From UBA5066 sp046331465 (lineage in GTDB: Bacteria; Acidobacteriota; Thermoanaerobaculia; UBA5066), in contig JAXLQV010000001.1 in the NCBI GenBank assembly GCA_046331465.1, positions 930,001 to 994,000 of the forward strand: a stretch of 64,000 nt of DNA, written 5' to 3'. The notes below the pieces were generated by a model. It saw only the letters and a program-made list of their open reading frames with translations, was not told where the DNA came from and made no database searches. Positions 33,532-40,622 of the stretch are shown here, in pieces. The position numbers and the translations under genes were made by a program. The stretch's first letter is position 1, and each line of letters begins with the position of its first letter.

Positions 33532-34122
33532 TTACTTCTTCTTCGGCGCTTCTTCGACCTTGAGCGCGATCGCCTCGGTGTACGTGATGTCGACCGTGTC
33601 GCCGACGTTCACGCCCTTGAGCTTCTCCGGGTACTTCACCTTGATCGTCTTCGTGTTGCCGGCCGGTCCCTTGAAGGTGACCGACGGGACCTTCGGGTCG
33701 ATCGCGACGATCGACACGGTGACCTTGACCTGGCGTCCGGCAGCGGCGGCCGGCTTCTCGCCGATCGGGGCCGCGCCGGCCGCGACGGTCGCGTCGACGC
33801 CGGCCGCCCCGCCCTTCTTCACCTCCCAGGCGAGCGCCTCCGCGTAGGTCGCGGTCACGACGTCGCCCTTCTTCACCTGGGGGAGGTTCTTCACGGCCTC
33901 GTCGGCCACGAACTCGTACTCCTGGCCGTCGCTCGCCCTGAGCGTCACCTCGCGCGTCTTGTGGTCGATCTTCGTCACCGTCGCGGTGACCTGCACGGAC
34001 GAGATCACCGATTCGCCCTTGGGCGGAGAGGCGGGCTTCGCCTCCTGGGCGAGGGCGGCGGTCGAGAGGCAGAGTCCGCCCGCCACGCAGGCGGCGGTCA
34101 TCCAGGATCCGGGGTTCCTCAT
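33532..34122 (-). CDS. Exported protein with two beta-rich repeats
   Basis: 196 residues; ATG at 34122 after AAGGAGA. Signal peptide ends ALAQE. The mature part is two similar modules of about 60 residues: VQVTATVTKIDHKTREVTLR...VKKGDVVTATYAEALAWEV and VKVTVSIVAIDPKVPSVTFK...VNVGDTVDITYTEAIALKV. Each looks like a small beta-barrel/OB-like fold, and the GD-x-V-x-x-x-YTEA-x-A motif is shared. It ends in a Lys tail. Unknown function. A promoter (34169-34197) lies upstream on this strand. Confidence 0.8.
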   Translation of the reverse strand: MRNPGSWMTAACVAGGLCLSTAALAQEAKPASPPKGESVISSVQVTATVTKIDHKTREVTLRASDGQEYEFVADEAVKNLPQVKKGDVVTATYAEALAWEVKKGGAAGVDATVAAGAAPIGEKPAAAAGRQVKVTVSIVAIDPKVPSVTFKGPAGNTKTIKVKYPEKLKGVNVGDTVDITYTEAIALKVEEAPKKK

Positions 34123-34168
34123 GTCGTTGTCTCCTTCCCTCGTGGGCTGCATCCCTTGAGCGGCAGGC

Positions 34169-34197
34169 ATTCTATGGGCGGCGAGCTCCGCCGGGAA
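34169..34197 (-). promoter_or_regulatory. Candidate sigma-70 promoter for the two-repeat exported protein
   Basis: On the minus strand TAGAAT (34174-34169; five of six) is preceded by 17 bases and TTCCCG (34197-34192). Start of transcription near 34162 would leave a leader of about 40 bases that includes the AAGGAGA ribosome site. Confidence 0.4.
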
Positions 34198-34214
34198 CGT
34201 CGGGCACACAGGAA

Positions 34215-34245
34215 AGGCGGCGACCCGCCCCGCGGGCCGCCGCCT
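34215..34245 (-). terminator. Strong intrinsic-type terminator of the desulfinase operon
   Basis: An 8-bp stem (AGGCGGCG/CGCCGCCT), one mismatch and a 5-bp inner stem (CCCGC/GCGGG) with a 3-base loop form a long hairpin 22 bases beyond the stop at 34267. On the minus strand it is followed by TTTCCTG. Confidence 0.7.
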
Positions 34246-34266
34246 CAATCCGCATCTCTTCGCGGC

Positions 34267-35445
34267 CTACCCGATCCGCTGCCCGGACGAAAGCAGCTCG
34301 GTCGCCTCGGGGAGCTTCGCCATGGTCGTCTTCTTCCACTGCTGCTCGAGCAGCTCCTTCGCCGCCTTCTCGAGGAACTCCGGCGCAGCCCACGCCTTCA
34401 CGTCGAAGTCGTTCTTGATGTAGCCGTGGCTCAGCATGAAGTCCTTGCCGATCTCGACCGACACGAGGTTCTGCGGCGAGAGGTTCGGAACCATGTCGAT
34501 GAGCCGGATCCCCTCGTACGTCGCGTCGACGTCGCGGTAGAACGTCTGCTTGTCGAGGATCGCCGCCGCCGCGCGCTTGTGCTCGTTCGCCCAGCGCCCG
34601 ACCTTGATCATCCCCTTCATGAAGGCGACGGCGAGCTCGGGGTGCTTCTCGGCCATCACGTCGCTGCACGTGATGGCGGCCGGGATGTTGGCCACCTGCA
34701 GGGTCCAGTCCGGGTAGCGCGAGAGGTCCTCGATCGACTTGAACTTGCCGGTCGCCTCCGACAGCTGCGACAGCGGCCCGGTCTGCATGTACATCGCGTC
34801 GATGACGCCCTTCTCGAGAGCGGTCTCGAGCGGCCGGAACGCGAGGTCGTGCTTGTGGTCGCGCCGCAGCCACAGCTCCGACGGGTTCTCCATGAGCGGG
34901 CCCATCATCTCCGGCTTGTCGTACCAGTCGTCCGGGTAGGGGAACTCGACGATGTTGACGTCCTTACGGGTCATCCCGTTGACCCGGAGCATCAGCTCGA
35001 TCCCCTGCTCCTCCTGGATGCCCCACCAGTCGGTCTTGATGGTGTTCTGGCTCCTCGAGAGGCCGATCTTCTTCCCCGCGAGGTCCTGCATCCGGTAGAT
35101 GCCGTCCCGCGAGCGGACCATCATCACGCCTCCCTCGCGCGGCGCGTGCGTCACGCCCAGCAGGCGGGTGCGGCGGATGTCGGCGTGGACGTGGATCGGC
35201 GGGAAGAGGCCGCCGAAGCGGATCATGTTGTCGAGGTTGTGGATGTAGTGCGGGTACCAGTCGTTCTCGGCGCGGGCGCGGAGGTAGAGGTAGCTGATGC
35301 CGAGCTTCTTGAACTCTTCCTTCGTCCAGCCGAGCTCCTGGTCGACGTTGCTGGCGGAGACGAGCGGACAGTTCGTGTAGTAGACCTCGTTCCAGTCGAG
35401 GTCGACGGTGCTCAGCTGCTTTCCCTGGACGGTCATCTTGGGCAT
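34267..35445 (-). CDS. DszB-like desulfinase homologue (periplasmic-binding-protein fold)
   Basis: 392 residues, ATG at 35445 behind AGAAAGGAAA, no signal peptide. The sequence follows DszB (2'-hydroxybiphenyl-2-sulfinate desulfinase): YTNCPLVSAS, then RFGGLFPPIHVHADIRRTRLLGVT, LAGKKIGLSRSQNTI and WAAPEFLEKAA. The three DszB catalytic residues appear conserved with correct spacing: Cys26 in TNCP, His66, and Arg76 (ten residues after His) in RFGG. DszB releases sulfite from an aryl sulfinate. The lack of a signal peptide argues against a transport binding protein despite the fold. Last gene of a seven-gene minus-strand operon with redox enzymes. The real substrate is unknown. Confidence 0.75.
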   Translation of the reverse strand: MPKMTVQGKQLSTVDLDWNEVYYTNCPLVSASNVDQELGWTKEEFKKLGISYLYLRARAENDWYPHYIHNLDNMIRFGGLFPPIHVHADIRRTRLLGVTHAPREGGVMMVRSRDGIYRMQDLAGKKIGLSRSQNTIKTDWWGIQEEQGIELMLRVNGMTRKDVNIVEFPYPDDWYDKPEMMGPLMENPSELWLRRDHKHDLAFRPLETALEKGVIDAMYMQTGPLSQLSEATGKFKSIEDLSRYPDWTLQVANIPAAITCSDVMAEKHPELAVAFMKGMIKVGRWANEHKRAAAAILDKQTFYRDVDATYEGIRLIDMVPNLSPQNLVSVEIGKDFMLSHGYIKNDFDVKAWAAPEFLEKAAKELLEQQWKKTTMAKLPEATELLSSGQRIG

Positions 35446-35503
35446 GTCGTTTCCTTTCTCTTCGGGCTCGTTCTGAGGCGAGGGGCCCCCGCCTCGTTGC
35501 TCG

Positions 35504-36427
35504 TCAGGCTCGATGCCACGTCACGTCCACGGGCTTTCTTATCGGGATCCGCTGGTACTTCTCGGCGGGATAGCCGAGGACGAAGGTCCCGTAGGGCAAA
35601 TAGCCTTCCGGCACCTTCAGCGCCTCGATGAGGGGCGGCCAGCCCTGGGCGGCCGTGTTGATGCTCCCGGTGAACGTCGTCCCGAGACCGAGCGCCGGCG
35701 CCGCGAGCTGGACCTGGTGGATGGCGATCATGGCCGCCGGTGCCGCCGTCCGCTCGTCCTTCGGGGCCCAGGCCTGGATGACGCAGGGAGCCCCCCGCGC
35801 GATGCGGTCCTGGCCCGCGTCCCACGTCTCGACGAAGACCTCGAGATTCGCTTCCTTGTAGAGCGCCGGGTTCTTCTCCTTGACGGCCTTCATCCAGTCG
35901 ATGGTCATCCCCGCGACCCGCTTCACCTCGGCCGGGTCGTCGATCACGAGCCAGCGGAGGACCTGGCGGTTCGCTCCGTTCGGAGCGAAGCGGGCGACGT
36001 CGAGAAGCTGGAGGATCTTCTCCTTCTCGACCGGCTTCCTGATGTAGCCGCGGACGGAGCGCCTCGAGGTCAGGTACTGCCTCACCCGGTCCCACCTCGG
36101 GATGAGGTGGATGTCGATCGGCTCGCAGTCCCCGGGTCCCATCGAGCGCTGGTGCATCGCCTCCGTCGGGCAGATGGCCACGCAGTGGCCGCAGTCGATG
36201 CAGAGGTCCCACCCGTTCGGTACGGGAACGGGGTACTCACCTTTCGTGATGAGCCCGCCGGGGCAGGCGCGGATGCAGCCGCCGCAGTTGATGCAGAGGC
36301 TCTCGTCGACCTTGATGATCGACTTCACCTGAGGGACTGCGTTCGCCAGTTCGGCCGCCGGCACCAGGAGCTCCTCTCTTCCACAGGCGCAGGAGGGGCC
36401 CTGAGGCCTGTTCGCTGTGTCCGCCAT
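35504..36427 (-). CDS. Nitroreductase-family protein with N-terminal double 4Fe-4S ferredoxin domain
   Basis: 307 residues, ATG at 36427 one base past the dehydrogenase stop. Two 4Fe-4S motifs are visible: C45-x2-C48-x2-C51-x3-C55P and C76-x2-C79-x2-C82-x3-C86P. A nitroreductase (FMN) domain follows: RRSVRGYIRKPVEKEKILQLLDVARFAPNGANRQVLRW and GLGTTFTG. Such fusions reduce nitro or other electrophilic groups using ferredoxin-type electrons. In this operon it may deliver electrons or reduce a sulfur- or aromatic-compound intermediate. Cytoplasmic. Confidence 0.88.
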   Translation of the reverse strand: MADTANRPQGPSCACGREELLVPAAELANAVPQVKSIIKVDESLCINCGGCIRACPGGLITKGEYPVPVPNGWDLCIDCGHCVAICPTEAMHQRSMGPGDCEPIDIHLIPRWDRVRQYLTSRRSVRGYIRKPVEKEKILQLLDVARFAPNGANRQVLRWLVIDDPAEVKRVAGMTIDWMKAVKEKNPALYKEANLEVFVETWDAGQDRIARGAPCVIQAWAPKDERTAAPAAMIAIHQVQLAAPALGLGTTFTGSINTAAQGWPPLIEALKVPEGYLPYGTFVLGYPAEKYQRIPIRKPVDVTWHRA

Positions 36428-36428
36428 G

Positions 36429-37475
36429 TCAGACCTCCGAGAACTGGAGGACGACCTTGATGTCGTCGGGTTTCCGGTCGAGGGCCGTCCGGAAGTCTTC
36501 CGGCTTCACGCGGCGCGTGATGAGGCGGCCCAGCCACTCGCGGTCCGCCTGGAGCAGGGCCTGCGAGGCCTTGTACCAGTGGCGCTTGTTCGCGTTGACG
36601 CTGCCGACGATGACGTTGTTCTTCAGGACGACCTTCGCCGACACGTCGGCGACGGCGTAGCCCGAGCGCCCGCCCTGTCCGACGCCCGTCAGGCAGACGA
36701 CGCCCCCCGAGCCGATCTTCTGGAACGTGTCGGCGATGACGGCCCCGACGCCGGTGCACTCGACGATGACGTCCGGCTCGAAATCGAGGTCCAGGACGCT
36801 CCCGGAGTGGTACGTCGCGCCGAGCGCCCGGACGAGCTCCGGCTTGGGGCCCGACTCGACACGGTCGAGGACGTGGACTTCCTTTCCCTTCAGCTTCGAG
36901 GCGCACGCCGCGAGGAGGCCGATCGGGCCTGCGCCCGTCACGAGGACGGTCTCCGCCTCCCAGAAGGAGCGGTGTCCCACGGCGACGACCTGCTCGAGCG
37001 CCTTCGCGATCACCGTCATCGGCTCGAGAAGGACGCCGAGCAGCCCGAGGGACGGGTCGACCTTGACCGCGTACTCGGGCTCGATCCGCCAACGCTCGGA
37101 CATGTAGCCGTGGATCTCCTTGATCCCCCGCTCGGTGTACTGCCCGTTCCGGCACATGTCCCACTCGCCGACCGCGCAGGAGGGGCAGGGGACGGCGTCT
37201 GGGCGGCGGACGATGCCGACGACGAGGTCGCCTTTCTTCAGGCTGCCGCTCGGGCCCGGGTCGATCACCCGGCCGAGCGACTCGTGGCCGAGGATCAGGC
37301 GGTCGTGACCGGGCGGGGCCCAGCCGTACTTCCCCTCGGCGATCTCGACGTCCGTCCCGCAGACGCCGACGGCGATGGCTTCGACGAGGACCGAGCCCTC
37401 CCGCGGATCGGGCTCCGGGACCTCCTCGAGGCGTGCGGAGCCGGCCTTCAGAGGCTCGACGGTGATCGCTTTCAT
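36429..37475 (-). CDS. Zinc-dependent alcohol/glucose dehydrogenase (MDR superfamily)
   Basis: 348 residues, ATG at 37475 after GGAAAGGAAG. Catalytic zinc ligands Cys39 (VGVCGTDVE) and His64-Glu65 (LGHESLGRV) are present, with a Cys-rich structural lobe (PCPSCAVGEWDMC) and the nucleotide-binding VTGAGPIGLLAA. The HGYMSERW and ANKRHW features, together with the C-terminal region, resemble the glucose-1-dehydrogenase (archaeal GDH) branch. Oxidises a sugar or alcohol with NAD(P). Probably supplies reducing power in the operon; substrate not deducible. Confidence 0.88.
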   Translation of the reverse strand: MKAITVEPLKAGSARLEEVPEPDPREGSVLVEAIAVGVCGTDVEIAEGKYGWAPPGHDRLILGHESLGRVIDPGPSGSLKKGDLVVGIVRRPDAVPCPSCAVGEWDMCRNGQYTERGIKEIHGYMSERWRIEPEYAVKVDPSLGLLGVLLEPMTVIAKALEQVVAVGHRSFWEAETVLVTGAGPIGLLAACASKLKGKEVHVLDRVESGPKPELVRALGATYHSGSVLDLDFEPDVIVECTGVGAVIADTFQKIGSGGVVCLTGVGQGGRSGYAVADVSAKVVLKNNVIVGSVNANKRHWYKASQALLQADREWLGRLITRRVKPEDFRTALDRKPDDIKVVLQFSEV

Positions 37476-37509
37476 GGGGCGCTTCCTTTCCTTCCGGTCA
37501 CGGGGGACG

Positions 37510-37905
37510 TCAGCCGAGGGGCCCCGCCCGGAGCGCGATGCTTCCGAACGTCAGGAGGCCGAGCAGGACGATGAAGATCGAGACGACGAACGACAGGTCC
37601 CACGGCCCGTAGGGGTGGCTCGGGACGCTCAGCGCCCGGACGTACTTCACGTGCTGGACGCAGGCGGCGACGAGCGCGCACGTGCCGATACCGATGAGCC
37701 CGAGCGCGAGGTTGCGAGGAGCGTCCGGCCGCGCGACCGCGACGGCGCTCTGCTCCTGGAGCACCTGCAGGAACTTGTAGATCGTGAAGCCGAACGAGAT
37801 CATCGAGAGGGCCGTCCGGAGCCACGCCATGAGCGTCCGCTCGGCGGCGAGCTTCGTCCGGTCGAGCGCCAGGATCTCCATCCGGCCGGGAGTCGCGTCA
37901 GCCAT
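37510..37905 (-). CDS. DUF202 family membrane protein
   Basis: 131 residues. ATG at 37905 overlaps the preceding gene by eight bases and has AAGGA upstream. The family block LALDRTKLAAERTLMAWLRTALSMISFGFTIYKFL is complete, followed by two more helices (around 65-85 and 105-125). DUF202 proteins are small inner-membrane proteins of unknown role. Confidence 0.88.
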   Translation of the reverse strand: MADATPGRMEILALDRTKLAAERTLMAWLRTALSMISFGFTIYKFLQVLQEQSAVAVARPDAPRNLALGLIGIGTCALVAACVQHVKYVRALSVPSHPYGPWDLSFVVSIFIVLLGLLTFGSIALRAGPLG

Positions 37906-38368
37906 GCGTCGCGTCCTTTCGATCGTTCGCCGCGGACTGCGGCGCCCCCGCCGGCGCCTCGCCGGTCGCTTTCCGGCGCTGGAGCAGGTAATGGACCAGG
38001 CGCGTGACCGGGCCCCGGACCAGGACGTACGGCACAACGGCGCAGGCCACGGCCACGACGAGCGCCTGGCCCGGGTAGAACGCCTTGAAGACGAGGAGCT
38101 GGTAGATCGTGTCGAGCGTGAGCGCGACGACGAGGACCCGGCCGACGTCCTTCAGTGCGGATCGCAGCAGCCGCCGACGCTCGGCCGGGCTCGTGATGAA
38201 GGCCCCGAGGAAGACCGGCTTCCCCTCCCGGACGTCCTTCAGGTGCGCGCGGATCGCCAGCACGACGACGGTCATGGGCATCACGACGAGCCGGAAGTTC
38301 AGCGGGCCGTGCGCCCGGCCCAGGATCTCCTGAACGGTCCGGGACCAGAAGTCCGCGAAGGAATCCAC
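37898..38368 (-). CDS. Small integral membrane protein
   Basis: 156 residues from a GTG (38368). Amphipathic N-terminus, a helix at about 28-42, a basic loop and a long hydrophobic pair (about 78-115), with a hydrophilic Ala/Pro tail. No family identified. Co-transcribed with the DUF202 gene (8-base overlap) and with CoA-disulfide reductase upstream (12-base gap). Confidence 0.72.
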   Translation of the reverse strand: MDSFADFWSRTVQEILGRAHGPLNFRLVVMPMTVVVLAIRAHLKDVREGKPVFLGAFITSPAERRRLLRSALKDVGRVLVVALTLDTIYQLLVFKAFYPGQALVVAVACAVVPYVLVRGPVTRLVHYLLQRRKATGEAPAGAPQSAANDRKDATHG

Positions 38369-38380
38369 GGGCGCCTCGGC

Positions 38381-40075
38381 TCAGCTCTTCCCGCCGAGGA
38401 CCATCCCCCGCGACAGCATGCCTCCAGAGAGGTTCCGGGCCTTGAACCCGTTCTGGAGCAGGATCCGCGTCGCGTAGTAGGCGCGGACGGCGGAGCGGCA
38501 GATGACCAGGATCTCCCTGTCGCGCGGCAGCTCGGCGAGGCGGCCGCGGAGCTGCGGCAGCGGGATGTTGAGGGCGCCGGGGACCGATTCGACGGCCAGC
38601 TCGGGCGGGTTCCGCACGTCGAGGAGGAACCCCTGGCCCGCCTCCGTCCAGTGGGCGAGCGGCATGTCGCCGCGGAGGAGGTTCCCCGCGACCATGCCGG
38701 CGAAGTTGACCGGGTCCTTCGCGCTGCCGAACGGCGGCGCGTAGGTCAGCTCGGCCTCCTCGAGGTCGTAGACCGTGCACTTCATCTGGATCGCCATGGC
38801 GAAGGAGTCGACCCGCTTGGCGACGCCGTCCTCGCTGAGCACCTGCGCGCCGAGGAGGCGCCCGTCCGACTTCCGGAAGAGGACCTTGATCGCCATCATC
38901 TTCGCGCCCGGGTAGTAGCCCGCGTGCGAGTTCGGGTAGAGGTAGACCTTCTCGAAGTCGGTGTCGCCCAGCTGCCGGAGGACCTTCTCGCTGGCGCCGG
39001 TCTGGCCGATCTCGCCCTCGAAGATCTTGCAGATCGAGGTGCCCTGCGTGCCGCGGTAGCGCGACGCGCGCCCCGCGATCACGTCGGCCGCGATGCGCCC
39101 CTGGCGGTTGGCCGGGCCCGCGAGCGGGATCAGCGTCCACTGGCCGGTCACGTAGTCCTTGACCTCGATCGCGTCGCCGACGGCGAGGATGTCGGGGTCG
39201 CTCGTTCGCATCTGCTCGTCGACGCGGATGCCGCCGCGCGCGCCGAGCTCGAGGCCGGCGGCCTTCGCGAGCGCCGTCTCGGGCCGCACGCCGATCGCGA
39301 GGATCACGACGTCGGCCGGGAAGGCCCTGCCCGAGGCGGTGAGGACGTTGAGCGAGCCGTCCTCCTCCTGCGTGAAGCCCGCGACGCCGTCGTTCAGGAC
39401 GAGCTTCACGCCGTTCTTCTCGAGGTAGCGCTCGACGAGCCGTGCCATCTCGACGTCGAGGGGCGGCATGACCTGGTCGAGCCTCTCGACGAGCGTCACC
39501 TCGAGCCCGAGGTGCGCGAAGTTCTCGACCATCTCGAGCCCGATGAAGCCCCCGCCCACCACGACGGCGCGCTCGGGCTTCGTCAGCGTCTGGAAGCCCG
39601 TGTACGAGTCCATCCCGGTGTGGGGCGGCTCCTTCGCCTGCAGCCACTGGCGGATCGTCCGGGCGTCCGGGACCGTGCGGACGGAGAAGATCCCGGGCAG
39701 GTCGATGCCGGGAAGCGGCGGGCGGATGGGAGAGGCGCCGGGCGAGAGGACGAGCTTGTCGTACGGCTCCGTCGTCACCTCGCCGGTCAGGACGTTCCTG
39801 AGGTCGACGGTCTTCTTCGCGCGGTCGATCGACACCGCCTCGCAGTTCGTCCTCACGTCGATGCCGAAGACGGCCCGGAACATCTGCTCGGTGGCGACGA
39901 GGAGCTTCGACTCCTCCTCGATCACGCCGCCGACGTGGTAAGGCAGGCCGCAGTTCGCGTACGAGACGTACGGCCCGCGCTCCACCATGAGGATCTCGGC
40001 CTTCTCGTCCAGCCGCCGCAGGCGCGCCGCGCACGAGGCTCCGCCGGCCACGCCGCCCACGATGATGACTTTCAT
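38381..40075 (-). CDS. CoA-disulfide reductase-type flavoprotein with C-terminal rhodanese domain
   Basis: 564 residues, ATG at 40075 overlapping the upstream stop as ATGA. FAD-binding VGGVAGGASCAAR, the single redox Cys42 in SYANCGLPY (the CoADR/Nox signature), NAD-binding VVVGGGFIGLE and the VGDA FAD motif are all present. From about residue 465 a rhodanese domain closes the protein, with an active-site loop ICRSAVRAY. CoADR-rhodanese fusions reduce CoA disulfide, persulfides or polysulfide. This is a strong sign that the operon deals with sulfur, in agreement with the DszB-like gene. Confidence 0.92.
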   Translation of the reverse strand: MKVIIVGGVAGGASCAARLRRLDEKAEILMVERGPYVSYANCGLPYHVGGVIEEESKLLVATEQMFRAVFGIDVRTNCEAVSIDRAKKTVDLRNVLTGEVTTEPYDKLVLSPGASPIRPPLPGIDLPGIFSVRTVPDARTIRQWLQAKEPPHTGMDSYTGFQTLTKPERAVVVGGGFIGLEMVENFAHLGLEVTLVERLDQVMPPLDVEMARLVERYLEKNGVKLVLNDGVAGFTQEEDGSLNVLTASGRAFPADVVILAIGVRPETALAKAAGLELGARGGIRVDEQMRTSDPDILAVGDAIEVKDYVTGQWTLIPLAGPANRQGRIAADVIAGRASRYRGTQGTSICKIFEGEIGQTGASEKVLRQLGDTDFEKVYLYPNSHAGYYPGAKMMAIKVLFRKSDGRLLGAQVLSEDGVAKRVDSFAMAIQMKCTVYDLEEAELTYAPPFGSAKDPVNFAGMVAGNLLRGDMPLAHWTEAGQGFLLDVRNPPELAVESVPGALNIPLPQLRGRLAELPRDREILVICRSAVRAYYATRILLQNGFKARNLSGGMLSRGMVLGGKS

Positions 40076-40440
40076 GGTTCGTCTCCCTCTTCGTTCGGAT
40101 TCCGGCCGGCCCGCGAGGACGCGCCCCGCGAGCGTTCGATGAGCTCCATCCCCTCGCTGGCCGAGACGAAGTCGAAGCGGACCTCCGGCGGACCGCCGGA
40201 GAGCTCGATGGCGCCCAGGATGCGACGGCAGGACTCCGACCGCAGGTGCCCCTCGAGCGATTCCCTCGACTGCCAGCGCTCTACGAGGACGACGGCGTCG
40301 TCCGGACCCTCTTCCTCGTAGATGTGGAACGCGGCGCAGCCCGGCTGGGCCAGGACCGGCCCTCGGACGGACCTCAGGACCTCGATCACCTCGCCACGCC
40401 GGTTGGGGGACGGCAGGATTCGAAGAGTCCCGACGATCAT
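40072..40440 (-). CDS. ABM-domain (quinol/antibiotic-biosynthesis monooxygenase-like) protein
   Basis: 122 residues. The dimeric alpha+beta ABM fold is recognised from MIVGTLRILPSPNRRGEVIEVLRSV, GCAAFHIYEEEGPDDAVVLVERWQSRESLEGHL. Members oxidise or isomerise small aromatic or quinone compounds, or bind them. It is the first gene of the sulfur/redox operon and begins immediately downstream of a sigma-54-type promoter, so its mRNA may be nearly leaderless. A ~35-residue charged C-terminal tail is unusual. Confidence 0.8.
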   Translation of the reverse strand: MIVGTLRILPSPNRRGEVIEVLRSVRGPVLAQPGCAAFHIYEEEGPDDAVVLVERWQSRESLEGHLRSESCRRILGAIELSGGPPEVRFDFVSASEGMELIERSRGASSRAGRNPNEEGDEP

Positions 40441-40450
40441 GCCGTCGGCA

Positions 40451-40467
40451 TCGCCAGATCCGTGCCA
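40451..40467 (-). promoter_or_regulatory. Sigma-54 (-24/-12) promoter of the ABM-desulfinase operon
   Basis: Read on the minus strand the sequence is TGGCACGGATCTGGCGA. The -24 box TGGCACG is perfect and the -12 GC has the exact spacing; only one base of TTGC is changed (TGGC). The adjacent upstream gene encodes a sigma-54 activator. The predicted start is at about 40441, right at the first codon of the ABM gene. Confidence 0.6.
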
Positions 40468-40581
40468 CGGGGGAGGCCGCGCGGAGCAGGGGACCTAACC
40501 CGATATGCTCGCTGCAGATAGCGGTCGGGAGAGGTCGCCGATCGGAGGTTCCGGTCCGGAGGCAAGGGACGGCGGGCCGAC

Positions 40582-40605
40582 CCGGGGTCGGCATTTCGAC
40601 CCCGG
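40582..40605 (-). promoter_or_regulatory. Perfect 9-bp inverted repeat: activator site or terminator
   Basis: CCGGGGTCG and CGACCCCGG flank a 6-base loop, 17 bases beyond the stop of the sigma-54 activator and about 115 bases upstream of the -24/-12 promoter. Both an enhancer site for the activator and a U-less terminator fit this place. Confidence 0.5.
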
Positions 40606-40622
40606 CGCGCGACCGCCGCCGC

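Noticed and set aside
31294..35631. Very long plus-strand open frame (over 1,400 codons)
   Set aside because: It runs antisense to three convincing minus-strand genes, and its Arg/Val/Asp-rich translation is the usual shadow of high-GC coding DNA.
38381..40440. Complete dsz-type dibenzothiophene pathway
   Set aside because: Only the DszB-like gene is present; no DszA/DszC monooxygenase or flavin reductase of that type is encoded.
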